DNA of 64,000 nt from Undaria pinnatifida (lineage: Eukaryota > Sar > Phaeophyceae > Laminariales > Alariaceae). The first letter of the stretch is position 1; the number at the start of each line of letters is the position of its first letter. This document shows positions 14,602 through 26,410 of the stretch, piece by piece. The stretch spans positions 6,601,974 through 6,665,973 of the forward strand of contig JABAKD010000015.1 of assembly GCA_012845835.1 (NCBI GenBank). Reading direction: 5' to 3'. Under the pieces are notes generated by a model. That model worked only from the letters and a program-made list of their open reading frames with translations. It did not search any database and was not told where the DNA came from. A program made the translations under genes and the position numbers.

Positions 14602-17600
14602 GAGGAGGAGGAGGAGGAGGAGGCGGCGGGGGAAGAAATAGTAAGGGAGGTAGGGGGGGGGAAGGGAGAGGGCAAGGAGGACGGGGAGGAAGAGGGGGGC
14701 GAGACGGAAGAGGCGGAGGAGGAAGAGCAGAAGGAGGAGGGGGGGGGCGCGGAGGAGGAGGGGGGGGAGCAGGAGGGAAGGGGCGCGGAGGGGGAGGGGG
14801 GGCAGGAGGCGGGGGAGCAGGAGGGAGGGGGCGCGGTGGAGGAGGGGGAGGAGGAGGAGGAGCAGGAGGAGGAGGAGGAGGAGGAGGAGGCGGAGGAGGA
14901 GGATCAGGGGTCAAAGTTTCCGTGAAGCTGACCGACTTGCTCGTGAAGGTTTGGCGTTCTGTTTCTTCAAATTGTGTTAGATAGAGTGTAAAGAACCGCT
15001 TGTATATCCCGTTTGCCCGCCGGCGCACGTCATCGCATGATGTGTATCTGATTGATTCCGAGCGTGTCTAATTTCGTACGTGTTCTCGATGCCGCACCTC
15101 AATGGAGCAGGGGTTGCATGCGATAGCAGGGGCTAGCACCGTGATGTTGTTGTAGTCCGCTGAAACAACGGCCCGTGTCCCCGACGCCGACACCGCGCTA
15201 TCATGCGTTTCCATTGTATTTCGCCGGTATATACTCACACGAACGCAGGTCTTCGAGCCGGAGATGATCGACACGTGCAGGCTGTGCAAGGGAAAGGGCA
15301 AGGTGAGCAACACCGTCGAGTTAACAGACCGATAAACGTGGCACAGAGAAGGATCTCATCTAAACAGAAAAATTCCTTATGCCAGCGTTCTGCCTTTTGT
15401 GTACCCCCCGCCCCCCCTCGTTTCCAGCTCTCACCGGTTATCCTGAGTCTCGGCATGCGCTTCCATGTCCCCCAACCATTGGATGCGTGTATTTGGTCGT
15501 TGTGCGGGGTGTGTAACGCAGCAAAGAGTCAATCCACTCGCATCAAAGTTTGGTTTTGTCCGCAGTGCATGTACCTGGTAATTGATTCCAGGCGGTAGAG
15601 CACTTCTGGGGAGGAGGTCCGTCCCAAACACGATTGAGGCGGGTGTCTGACGCAAGTACGAACCGGCTATGATGTCGGTTTTTCTGTCATTCCGCAGACG
15701 AGGGTGAAGTCGGTGACGCTGAGTGGGGCCCCCGATCAGCTGCTTCTGCAGCTGAACCGGATCACCTTTACCAAGGATGGGTGAGTTCTGTGCACATAGA
15801 AACGCACGCCACAGGGTTATGCAGCAATCGCGCCAGACGCACCCTTCGTTTTCGGCACATGTAGCAGGGAGGGGTCGATAAGTATCAACCATTGGACTAA
15901 GACTGCTACGCTATGCCGTTAGGCGCATGAAATGACGCCAGGTTGGAAATATGTCGACATAACGCATACCATAGGCTGCCGCAAGAGTACGGAACCCCGG
16001 CTACCTAGCTCGTCCCCGCCGTCGAAAGAAACAAAAGGGGGGCAGGCGGGTGGAAGGAAGAGGCACATACTTCTGGCTTGGTTGACCAACCCAGCGACTG
16101 CCTTAATCTGCTGATGCTGTCGGCAAGAACCCCTACTCGGTTGCGTCGGCGTGGTCTTGCTAATTTGCTCGCGAGGTGTGGTCGAACAGTAAGGGGGACC
16201 AGCCACTCGACTTTGTTCCTGGCCCCCACTCTAACCTCAATCCCCGATACAGACATGCCTAATTATCCACTTACATTAGTATACAATAAAAAACGTTTTG
16301 CCGATGACTGCATCTACGGAGACAGATACTTCGTTTTCAGGCATGCGTATCATGTTCCTAATTATTTTTTTTGCCGATGTAAGTGAACTTGTTTCGATTC
16401 TGGAACAATGCATTTTCCTGAGAGACAAAATTTTAAAATTTCAGGTTCGGAAACGTAGTTATTGGAAACAACCATATGAGCGCACCGAACAAAATTGAAA
16501 TCAGCATTGGCAGTCTCGAGAAACATAGGATACAATCAATTAGCATTTCTTTGAGGGGTGCCCCCCCCCCCTAGAACTTCATATTATCTTGAGTTTTTCA
16601 AGCTTGTCGAGCCCGATTTCGTTTTAGTTTTGGTGCAATAGACAGCTGTTCTGGTCAATACCTACGCACGCTTCCACAAAAAATTGGTTCTCAAGAAAAT
16701 GTATCTCTCACCGAACAACGAACATTTTTTTCGATTTTAGTTTTGATCGGGAGGCAATTCTCAACTAGGAAGTCGAGTGTTCACAGCTGTGAGCAGGCGG
16801 GCTGGTCACTCAACACTCAAGTCGCCGTTTCGGGCCGGCAATGTCGTGCTGAGACCGAGCGTTCGCGTGTGTCAGCTACGGTTTGGCCTTCGGAGTCGTT
16901 CTAGGGTAATCCCTCCAACTTTTTTTCAACGAAATCGCCGGTTGTGAAACCAGCTCCCGGCCGTATCTTCTAGAACACAGTGCCCCTTGCCACCCCGACG
17001 TAGTCCCTTCGCAAAGAAGAAAACCTATGAAGAGTTTTTTTCATCGCATCCTTCATTGTATCGAGCAGCCATAAAACGCTCGTTAACGAAAATCGTTAGT
17101 TTGGGGGGGGGGGCTATCGTACAATCAGTCTTCGCAAGGCGTTGCGAGCGATCGTGTGTTTTCGATGAAGGACAAGGACCCGTTCGTGCCTATCGGGAGG
17201 CTCTTATTACACTTTGACATGCTATTCGCATTCTACAATAGGTGGCCCTACATGGTACACCCAGGTGTTCCGGACCTGTGTTGCTAAACTTGCGCTATAT
17301 CACATTCCATGAGTTCGTCAGCCGCTCCGAGTTGGTGTAGTGCATCTAATAGCCCATCGCCAACCTCAGATCATGCAGAGCGCACAGCTCTACGGGTTGC
17401 GGTGGGGTTGGCAACCTTCCGGGTTGTCAACTTGTTTGGACTTCTATTCACATTTTGTTCATGTCCGCTCTGTAATCCGATCAATTCGGACCGTCGGCGA
17501 TCGCTCCCGCTTCCCCACCAGCACTAGGAAGAAACTTACCGATATGGTGGAAATCCCGACTGTGCTCGACGTCGGCCCGTTCACCGAGGTCGGCAGGCTC

Positions 17601-18341
17601 TTCAAGGGTAAGGCCTGCGCGCTACGACCGGTGTCCACACGCACAGCAGTAGCGTCTATGTGCGCTATATTCGTCGAGCAATCTCTGGGCGCAACCTCGC
17701 CGTATAATATGAGTTTTCAAAGCAACTTGTTTCGCGTGGTGGGTTACTGTAGTCCCGACTAAAGCGAAAGTTGCTGCGGATGTGTCCGCTTCCGAGTCGC
17801 GCTGAGTGTATGCTAGGTGCTGTTACTTTCCTAGTAGGGTGTTTTGGCCGTTTTTATAGTTCAAACCTGCGACACTCGATGGTGTGGACGTAGAGGGCCT
17901 TGAAGCCCTGAGGTGCATCAGGAACGCGGCTTTTGCTTTAACGATCCCCGAATGCGCTCACGCCAGGAATATAATGATGAGCAAGCTCATGCGTGACGCC
18001 GCGGTCAAATGACGACGAGCGTCTTCTTGTCCTAGCACTATCTACTACATGTATTTGCATATGTTTCTCTCTCTCGGGCTGGATCCAACAATACGCCGTT
18101 GCACTGCTCCCGCTTCCACCGCATTTTCACCTCAGAGCCAATCCTTTACGATCTACGCGCTGTGATTCATCACTATGGCTCGGCCCACCGAGGGCACTAC
18201 AAGGCCTTTGTCCACAACACCGACGACGGATGGGTGTGCTTCAACGATGAGGAAGTAACCCCCGTTGGCATAGACGATGTGCTCACCGACGGTGCGTACA
18301 TCTTGTCGTACGCGAAGCGCTTCGGGGCAAGTGTCGGTTGA
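10758..18341 (+). CDS. Ubiquitin-specific protease (USP, peptidase C19), catalytic domain
   Basis: Cysteine protease that removes ubiquitin from proteins. Twelve exons join in phase: 10758-10801, 11290-11387, 12049-12107, 12761-12826, 13057-13128, 13432-13509, 14147-14210, 14908-14948, 15249-15302, 15698-15780, 17528-17607 and 18136-18341. They give 314 residues up to TGA, a normal USP domain length. The Cys box reads GLVNPSIQC followed by ATNSAIQLL; the QDA box is GRQADASEILSHFLDLL. Zinc pairs are CSC and CRLC. LLLQLNRITF matches the usual LkRF strand. The His box is YGSAHRGHYKAFV and the third catalytic residue is in WVCFND. Donors are GTGAG, GTAAG, GTCAG, GTATA, GTTTG and GTGCA. The 14210/14908 junction is the least certain, because the GA-rich tract between offers other acceptors. 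The N-terminus and start codon are unresolved. Confidence 0.92.
13818..13989. mobile_element. 172-bp inverted-repeat element in a USP intron
   Basis: Ends are CGGTCCCTCTACAG and the complement of ctacagagggaccg, so the terminal inverted repeats match at 12 of 14 bases. It is noncoding. Its right arm resembles sequence at 46.7 kb, so it is a small dispersed family (MITE-like). Confidence 0.7.
14260..14907. repeat. GA-rich purine tract in a USP intron
   Basis: About 650 bases almost wholly G and A on the plus strand, mainly GGA and GGGGGG. All three plus frames stay open (poly-Gly, poly-Arg/Gly, poly-Glu). It fits best as intron between exons 14147-14210 and 14908-14948, because the flanking coding frames differ by one and join in phase when it is removed. 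Such tracts can form triplexes. Confidence 0.85.
16000..17500. other. Large USP intron (15781-17527), no gene seen
   Basis: The 1.75-kb intron holds AT-rich sequence near 16300-16500, a C10 run near 16561, a G10 run near 17103 and short unconvincing frames. Nothing mobile was recognised in it. Confidence 0.6.
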
Positions 18342-18727
18342 CCATTGCGGAGCGTTGGGGAGGATTGAGTTGCGGTGTAAGGGGATTGCGGTTTAACGAG
18401 CGTATTGGATGTACATTTGTGTACCGCGAAGTGCCAAGCGCTTCCTGGCTGCTGTATTCATTTAGGGGGGATTTATTTTTTTAGCACGGAATGGAGAACA
18501 GGCCAATGGGCGAGTAATTTTAGTTTCTATCGGCTCGAGTTGTTGGCGCATACCTGAGACAATGATTGGTATACAACCGCTCACGCGTCCGTTTCAGCCG
18601 ATTTACATTGCATGGTCATCCGACGCTGCGTGGTTTATTTTCAGGGTAATACATGTGTATGCATATTTTCGCGCACCTTGTACAGGATTAGAAAGACAAC
18701 TGGGGCAAGTTAGCACGTGAGACGAAT
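18342..18727. other. Region 3' of the USP gene
   Basis: About 390 bases with no recognisable gene. It presumably includes the USP 3' untranslated region. No clear polyadenylation signal could be chosen by eye. Confidence 0.4.
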
Positions 18728-19400
18728 GCTGGATAGCCTCGGACAAGATATCACATGACGTACAGTTGGGGGAGGTAGTTGGTGGGACGTCCTCGTACAC
18801 GCATCACGCGGTATACGGTTAGGGCTAAAGTTTCATGCTCATTTAGCGCTTTGCAGGTTGAGGGTCGCCGACAAGTAGGGACAGGGGGGGGAGGGAATAT
18901 ATAGTGGGGGAAGTTGTCCTGCTTCACCAAAGCGGGGGCTTGACAGAGCAAGGGGTTCGCGCGGAACGAATGTTGGACAGCCTCCGACATGCTACCAAGT
19001 GATATACAGTTGGGGAAGGTAGTTGGTGGGACTTCTTCGGACACGCTGTCACGTGGTATACGGTTCGGGCTAAAGTTCTATGCTCATTTGGCACTTTGCA
19101 GGTTGAGGATCGCCGACAAGCAGGGGCAGGCGGGGGCATATTGTGGGGGAGGTTGTCTTGCTTCACCAAAGCGGAATGAATGTTAAATAGCCTCGGACAT
19201 GCTACCAAGTGACACACAGTTGAGGAAGATAGTTGGTGGGACTTCTTTAGACACGCTGCCACACGGTATACGGTTGGGGCTTAAATTCCATGCTTCTTTG
19301 GCGCTTTGCGTTGAGGGTCGCTGGCACGTTGGGGCAGTTATTGTTTTTCTTGTGACGGGTAGTTGTCTTGCTTTACCAGAGGGGAGGCTCGACAGAGAAA
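18728..19400. repeat. Tandem array of 210-245 bp repeats (three units)
   Basis: Three diverged units. They are anchored by agttggggaaggtagttggt-like words at about 18763, 19008 and 19218. Each contains 'acacgc...cacg.ggtatacggtt' and 'ctttgcaggttgagg.tcgc'. The minus strand of each unit is partly open, which explains similar overlapping frames there, but no conserved protein was recognised. Related units recur at 31.65-32.49 kb. Confidence 0.85.
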
Positions 19401-19739
19401 ATAACTTGTGTATGATTTGTCGTGGTAATAGGCTGGTGTAGAATACTGAAGATGTGCTCCAGATCTTCTGCCCTTCGATGCGCAACCTGCAGCATCTTGT
19501 TGCGCGGTTGTGGCAAATTTACTCATGCACCGTTTGTCTTGGGGGAGACATGGCTTAACTACTGATAGTGATGGGTAGGGGGGGAGAAAGACGAGTGTGG
19601 GCCACGTCAGCCTAATGTATAACGCTATTCAAGTGAGTATACCGTTTTTTTTCGAAACGTACCTCGTACCTCGTGATCCATAGCTAAAACACGACAAGAC
19701 AGTGGTCAAGGTCGATCGCTAAGCCACTGTTGCTTCCGA

Positions 19740-20212
19740 TGGAACTTTTCGACGTAGCTCAATTCGTACCTGGTGTATCGTTTGGGATTAATCAGGCCTG
19801 TCTGATTCGACCAACCGGAGACGCTCACCCAATGTTACTACTGATCTGGCAATCAACGCGGCACCTGGTCGCAGACAATAGGTATCCCGATTAAATACAC
19901 ACTAACAAAACTGACGTCGTTGTCGGCGGTACACCCCGCCACCACGATGGGCGGGCGGGATGGTCTGTGTAATATTATGCCCTCCTTGTACCTGCCGGGC
20001 TGCTGTCGGGTATCGACAACACCCACGGAGTGAACTCACTTCTGCACAATCTGACAAGGAGCATCAGGAGGCTCCCCGAAAAACGGACGCCCTGCTGGTG
20101 CTGGCGTCCCCTATTTCCTGGTTTCAGATTACTGTTGTAACATTTCGACGAAGCTTGATTCGTAAATAGTCTGGGATTAACGAGGCCTCTCTGTGGCGGC
20201 ACGAGATCACAC
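19740..20212. repeat. Direct repeat pair near the DIRS-like 3' end
   Basis: About 80 bases at 19741-19822 (ttttcgacgtagctcaattcg to gggattaatcaggcc) recur diverged at 20133-20210 (tttcgacgaagcttgattcg to gggattaacgaggcc). They lie just beyond the recombinase end of the DIRS-like element, where its terminal repeats would be expected. The link is an inference. Confidence 0.55.
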
Positions 20213-20429
20213 CCATACTTGTTGCCTTTCCCCCTTATTTCAATGTCGTCCCTTGTTTGTATCGAGTTTGAGCGAGGGCTGTTTCTCTTCCTGATTTTCT
20301 CCAAACTTGAGACCCTTAGAGGTTCGTTTGCCGTCGGTTTCGTCCCGAGGGAAAGCTGCGTGCGATTCCCCCAACCCCTCGGATAGCGGCAGAGTATCTG
20401 CCTCTATGAACGCCGTGTCGTGGGAGCGC

Positions 20430-21660
20430 TTAGTTCCCTTTGAAATCGCCGTATATGCCGCCTGCGTATCGGCCGGCGACGGCCGCAGACCTCCATCCGA
20501 CATACCCCATGAGGACGTGCCTAACCGTACCATCCACATGGTGGCTAGCCACTCCCCCTACTTGGAAGGAGTGCAACGTGTACCGCTTGTCCTCCACAAC
20601 CACTGCCTGCAGGTGTGTCTGGAGGTTCGAGGTCATCTACGCTGGTGTCAGCGCCAGATTCCCTTTATCTTCCTTTTTCTCGGACGCTCGAGAACAAAAA
20701 CCCGGAGCCCTCCGCGAGAGCCACTGCATGAACGCTGCGGCTGTTGGTACTCGATCACATCGGCCACAGCGCAAATTTCGCGACAGTCGGTGTTTCTTGT
20801 CACCGCTACCGCTACGGGAGGGTTCCCGCGGTGTTTTCTCAAAGAGGAAATTGAAAAAATTCGGATTTCCCCCCGACATCTGCATCAGTTGTGCCGCGAT
20901 CGCTACCCACAGCTCGAAACCGCGCTCCATCGTGTGAGAATGGGACGCAAAAGCTCGCCACGTCCCCGACCATCACGAAGCGTTCTGCCTCTGTCGGCAA
21001 GGTGGCCCCGTGTCATCGCGTGTCTGATCGATTTTCAAAACTGTCCCACCACCACCAGCGGAGGCCCCTGTTCCACCGACACCCTCTGTCGCTGCTGCTC
21101 CTGCTGCGCGTTATCCAGGCATCCCATGACTAGCTGGTTCTACTGGGTTTCCCCGTTGTTCAACGGGTCCCAGTCACTATGTTGGCTGAGCTGCTCTACC
21201 ATGGCACATCCCAACTTCGACACCTGCCCCTTACCCAACGACGCTGCTGCGTACCGCTCCTACACACTTTTCTCCCGGTCCACGCTGCTCGCTACTGTCT
21301 CACCCGACTCTGGAACACGCAACGGCGTGCAACAATTTGGTGCCGTTCCCGTACGACTCTAACCAACATAGCCACTCGAAACCATTTACATCGGTTGCCG
21401 TCCATCCACCCCTTTTCGTTTGCCGTTCGCGCCCGAAGGGACGCGTCAAAATCGTCCGCTACCTGGCATTTCTACCGTTGGCCGGCCTTCCCTGCCAACG
21501 CCTCCAACACCTCTGCTACTTGCTCTTGCAGCTTACTCTCCACGGTATTTACGGGCGCCCCGGTGGTTCGGGGTATCGGGGGGCCTCTGTACGCGGAGTG
21601 CTTGCACGACTGACAGTACATGTAATAACAAAGTCAATTGCCTGGCACTCTGTGCAGAGC
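20430..21660 (-). pseudogene. DIRS-like tyrosine recombinase remnant
   Basis: Broken homologue of the recombinase at 2997-4222. Matching blocks in order are the zinc ribbon with CxxC and YCQSC, then RGPP (about 21660-21560); ERYAAASLGKGQVSKL (about 21265-21210) against QRYAANSLDKGKVSKL; DWDP; and the C-terminal block LHSFQVGG...GWRSAAVAGRYAGG (about 20560-20440). In HSFQ the arginine is replaced by Gln. With multiple frameshifts, it cannot be active. Confidence 0.8.
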
Positions 21661-21990
21661 ACGCGTGAGATCAAATCAGACGCCCGCTTCGCTCCATGAG
21701 GGATCTTGTCCAACGCTCTTTCCGTGTATCGCTAGCGCCAGGCCGACACACCCGGGCACACCGGGGGAGGGAACAGGGAGATGATGCACACACGGGAAAG
21801 ACGGGACGCGGGGTGGGGGGGGGGGGGGGTTGCTCTATCCCGCTTCGGGGAATCTTCATAGGCCGCGCGCATGCCGTGGTGCACGTACGTGTAGTCGCGC
21901 ACGCCGTCCTGATGGTGAAGGAATCCGAAAGTACCTTCCTTTGGCAGCGCAAGCTCCCGCACGGTCACGCAGCTGATCTGCGGAAACTAG

Positions 21991-22232
21991 TGCTCGCGCA
22001 CGTCCGGGAGAACAATCACGGCGTGTGCTCGACACTCGGTCAAGTGTTTTACGACATGTCCCACCATGAACGGGGGTTGAAAACAGCATCCGAACACCGG
22101 TGTATAGCTAGCACTCGCGCAAGTCCGGGAGAACAATCACAGAGTGTGCTCGACACTCGGTCAAGTGTTGCGCAACCTTTCCCACGATGACCGGGGGCGG
22201 AAAACAGTACCCGAACACCGGTATGTTCTCTC
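21991..22232. repeat. Tandem 120-bp duplication inside the DIRS-like pol
   Basis: Two head-to-tail copies, 21991-22109 and 22111-22232. Both run from ctcgcgcacgtccgggagaa through cactcggtcaagtgt to ccgaacaccggt. The unit encodes the 'nPP...i.kvl..l...a..ivlP' segment that follows RNase H in DIRS elements. Confidence 0.85.
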
Positions 22233-23761
22233 AAGGCGTAGCGGCCATGTTTTGGCTGAAGAAATCCGCCTCCACCGACCCTTCGCAGTGGTACCGAAAA
22301 AGGAACGGCAACCGCCGCCTTTCGCCCGACCCCGTCGCGGGATTTTCTGGACATTCTCGGAAGATGCAATAAGGTCGACGGTAGACTCCCCGAAGAACGC
22401 TCGTAAGCGCTGAAACACCGACGGCTGAAGACGGACGATATCGGCGCTTCTTAGCCTAGTGATTGCGTCCGCTAATTGGTTATCTGCCCTCGTTACCCAT
22501 CTCCGGGACAGCCAGAAGCCCTGGTTTACCTGCAGCTCGAGTAGCCCGACCACCGGTCCGTGAGTGGTTGAATTTTTCGATCCAACCCTCTTTAAAAACA
22601 TCCACCACTGAACGGTTGTCTACGCCCATGACCAGCTACGCGCGGCGGAATTGTTCCGGTGCGCTGGGCCACACTCCGTCAGCACTTCGAGCAGACATCT
22701 CTTTTAAGTTTATGTACCGAGTAACCAGTCGTCAGGAAAGCCCCCGCCTACGGAGAACTCGCCCCCTGACATCGGCGGAACTCCACTCCACTGGGGGGAC
22801 GACGCGTCGGAAGCGATAACGGTAACCTGTGAGGAGGAGTGGCGCTGATTGACCACAGGCCTATTTGGCAGGCCATATGTTGAGCTCGGCGCACAGATCG
22901 GGTTCACCGCTCAATTCTATTGCCCGCCCGTTTGCCTTTGCGATTGCGTCAAACATGTAGTGCGTCTACAGAGACGCCGGTCGGATCGCGACGGGTATGC
23001 TGACGCCCTTGCCCGTGATTTTCTCCAACATCTGCTCGGTGAACGAGCCGTGCTCCAACACTGCGTGGATCAGGGCATGCAGCATCTGAAGCTTGTATTC
23101 CGGTACCCTGAACGAGGTGGTGCTGGAATCACACAACATGCCAAAGTATCGTTGTATCCTCGATGGCTTCAGGTCAAACTTGGTGTCCGACCGGAAGGAA
23201 GCCGACAAAGTACGAGACCAACATACCTGTGTGAAGAGCCTCTGCGGCGGATAACCATTGTACTTTGTCAGGGCACCTGAACGTAGAAGTTCCCGTGCCA
23301 AGCGTAGTCGATGTAGGCGAAGATGGTAATACCGCTTGAACGTAAGTGCCCCGCTTTTGCCTCGCTAAATGAGTGGTAAGACAACGGGTTCTAGTTCCAC
23401 CCGAACGGGATGGTAGTGCACACGTAGTCTGAGTCATCGTACGACACCGCAAAAAGTGGTTAGCTCTCCGGCTGCAGGCTCAGATTGTGGGAACCGGGAC
23501 GGTCATCCAGACTACCCATGTAGATCCTCTCGTCCGCGACATTCGCCACCCTGGCCACCGTGTCCATTTTAAAGGGAACGTGGTGGCAGCACTCGTTAAG
23601 TTCTCGGGCTTCAATGTCCAGCCGTGGCGTAGAAAGCTGGACGGAAAGTGGCAGCACCAGGTGCGGTCGCGCCGGGCCAGTTGGGCCTTTGACGTCGGCC
23701 CATCACGCCAGTTGCGCACACCGACGGAGAACAAGGTGTTACGAAAAATTTGAATATGCAA
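22150..23761 (-). pseudogene. DIRS-like reverse transcriptase and RNase H remnant
   Basis: RT blocks spread over three minus frames: VPFKMDTV...YMGSLDD (about 23580-23500), PFGWN-like sequence (about 23400), YIDYA in place of YxDD (about 23310), and FDLKPSRIQRYFGML, the L.P.q...FLG motif (about 23190-23140). RNase H follows, with SDASSPQW and then ADNQLADAITRLRS, the DIRS N-x-x-ADalSR signature, and VDLIASSENVQKIPR, equivalent to vDLFAs..N.q.p. Frameshifts separate the blocks and the active-site Asp pair is damaged. Confidence 0.85.
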
Positions 23762-25478
23762 GATTCTTCTTGAATAGAGCGTAGTTACGATGCGACTGTG
23801 ACCAGACGTATCCGTCGAGAGACGTTGCGGACGTCAGTAAATCGGATACAACGACACTCTGTCCTGAGCTGCTATCAATGCTGCATATCTTATCTGTACG
23901 GTTTCTACATGAGGGATGTATGTAAGACAGTTGTTGATAGACGTGTGAGATAGGCTTGATGGAACCAGACAATGTCGTTGATATGGACTTGTCGTGCCGG
24001 TGATCGAGTGCGCCAGCGGGCCGCGCTGGTCACCGCAAATGGAAAGAAGTCCCTGCGGGCGGGTGTGCGGGGGTGCCCTCCCGATACGCGTCTGTTATCG
24101 CGGGTGCGCTTAGACGCTGCCCCGGGGATGTGCATTCTGGAGCTCCGCCCCCTTATTTTTCCCCTCCGGGTAATACGCGTATGTGTCGCCATACGCCATC
24201 CAGGGAAGGTGGAGCCCACACTGCCACAACGAAGCTCAAACGCGTGCGAAATAACTAAAATAAAATAAAACAACCAGGCACGAAGGACAAGAGTAAACGT
24301 ACGTCATGAGATGTACACTCACCGGAGAACGAAACGATACAACGAGTCATCTCAGGGTAGGGGTTGCCTTTTTGGGGCCAAATGATCCCGATCGATTGAG
24401 CGTCTCAAGTGTGAACATATCGGTTAACATGATAATTTTACGCGTATGTTTGTCTTGTAATAGGACTAGCGCATATTGGTCGGGTTGAGCGAACCCAACG
24501 TCTTGGAAGTCGTGTTTCGGGTAAGACTCTGAGCTCCCCACATTAGGAGCTCAGAAGCTCATGTTGCACCATTACCGTGGGATGGCTCTAGCGCATATCA
24601 AAACCGAAACGCCTTCGACGTTTTTTTTTTCCTTTTTTTTTGTTTAGTTTACTCCTTTTTCGCCTCGACCTCGGCACTCCTACTTCTTTGCCACTACAAA
24701 AAGCCCGTCCTGAGTTCCAGCGGGCCTAGTATCTACCGGCGCGATCGCTCCTGCCCCCCATGTTCCGGTAAACGCTGCCACCGCTACTCATGTATCACAA
24801 CCCTCTCACCAGTATGCCTTGCGACGGGTGAGTCGTGCCCATTGCACCCCTGTATTTGTCCGCGAGTTTCACTATTCCCTCCGGCCCTGCCTCCCACGCC
24901 TCTTTCAAATACTCCACGCTCTCCAACCCCTCTGCTGTGGCCGGCGACCGCTCCCGACGGTGACCATGCCGCCCCGCGTTACGTCGTTGGGGCTGGGTCC
25001 GATCGCTTCTACTATATCGTTGTGGGACATTTCAGACGCGTGTAATCTGCTGCTACCCTTTACTCCCCCGCGACCGCCCGCCCCCCACCCCTACGTTTGC
25101 AAAACTTTCCATGTGCAGGTAAACTGCCGCTGCCTGTGCTCCCCGCCGATTACCCCCCGACCGCTACTGTGTCGTCGCGAAACATTTCATGAGCACTCAG
25201 ACAGCCGCTACTTTACCCCCCACTATCGCTATCACCGAGCGTGGCGCCCGCTGCCGCAAGCGACGATCCCTTTCCCGCGATCCCGTGGTAGAGTACTTCG
25301 CGTTGACGCACGTTGCCTATAACAGGCAAGCCAACCAGCAAGGGGGCATATGTTTAAACGTCGTATGCGTGTCGATCGCTGGTACCGTCCCTATTCGCGT
25401 GGCTCCGCCGCCCCAGCCGCTGTCGCTCTACACCTCCGGCCCGAACGCGCCGGTGCACGTTGCCCGCCGGTGGCATGA
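23762..25478. other. Spacer between DIRS-like pol and possible gag
   Basis: No gene recognised. It contains an A/T homopolymer-rich patch near 24619-24660 and C-rich sequence near 24880-25260 in which all frames are proline- and arginine-rich and uninformative. Confidence 0.4.
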
Positions 25479-26290
25479 TCATTTAAACAACGCACAGGTG
25501 TGCCGTGCGCACGTCAGGTGAGAGTGGTAGTGGTCACGCCCGGTGCTGGGGCAGTGTAGGCACGTCTCCCCCAGCTGGGGGTTACCCGGCGTGTTCCTTC
25601 GTTGCGCCTGCGACGCGTTGTGTTGTGCCGCCAGGATCGTGCGGATGCCCGCGATTTTGGCAGACGAGAGCGACGCCGCCCCCCTTCTTTTGTTGCCGCC
25701 CCCCGATCCACGCCCACCCCGCCTCTGACGGTCCCCGGGGCGAGCGAGCAGGGGTCCATAGCAGCCCAAGGCCGCTACCCCGCGCTCTTGGTACGACCTC
25801 GGCCTGCCGTTCGCGTGGGCGTGCGCCATAGGAAACGCCTTGCCACTCTTCGCGCCCGCGGTCGACGACTGGGCCTCTTTGCACCGAGGCTCCGCCCATG
25901 CCGGAGCTACCCTGCCTCCGAACCCGATCCCGGCTTGGCATTCGAACTCAGTCAGAGCATGACCCGCAAATCACGTTCTGACCAGGGTTGTTAAGTGATT
26001 CTTCGTGAGTACTTGGGCATGTCCGCGCAGTCCGCTTCGCGGACCTCCTCGGACACCCCCCACACGAAAGGGGGTACCTTGGAGAATACGTCGAGGGCGA
26101 GACGTGTGTTACTGCACACTGCCCATGCGTCCCCTGCGGGCCATGATGTCGCTGAGAGTCTTCCTCGCTGAGGTTGAAATCCATAGCTATCCTCATAGCC
26201 GCTTCAAGCAGCGGCACCAGATCATACCACGTATAGATACCGTCGACATCGCACATCACCTCGAGCGCTGGGTCAAATCCGAGGTGCAGC
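25479..26290 (-). pseudogene. Possible gag of the DIRS-like element
   Basis: It lies upstream of the RT on the same strand. A frame at about 26295-26150 encodes LHLGFDPALEVMCDVDGIY and continues protein-like; a second (25829-25479) ends with a CLHC...H...H...C cluster that could be a zinc knuckle. Gag proteins of this group are poorly conserved, so position and the Cys/His cluster are the only support. GC-rich plus-strand frames here look like shadows. Confidence 0.35.
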
Positions 26291-26410
26291 TGTGGCCGTC
26301 GGTATCGGGGTCAGGAAGGAAAGCCGGCGGCTTGTGCGAGCCAGCGCGGTTTCGTTTGGCGTGCTTGTTCGCCTGTGAGCATTTTAACCTCGTCGAAATC
26401 GTACTGTAAG

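Larger units (their letters stand above)
20430..26290 (-). mobile_element. DIRS-like tyrosine-recombinase retrotransposon, decayed
   Basis: On the minus strand the order is possible gag (26.3-25.5 kb), reverse transcriptase (23.76-22.97 kb), RNase H (22.9-22.2 kb) and tyrosine recombinase (21.66-20.43 kb). This is the order of the DIRS/PAT/Ngaro group, which uses a recombinase instead of a DDE integrase. Every domain contains frameshifts or stops, so the copy is dead. Ends were not fixed, because the inverted or split terminal repeats of the group were not clearly found. Confidence 0.8.

Noticed and set aside
14033-15028. Gly/Arg-, Glu- and Pro-rich ORFs of 150-320 codons on both strands
   Set aside because: They follow from a purine-only tract. 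Splicing of the USP gene is in phase only when the tract is removed.
24819-25322. Plus-strand ORF of 167 codons
   Set aside because: Proline- and arginine-rich in GC-rich DNA opposite the DIRS-like element; no domain and other frames are equally open.
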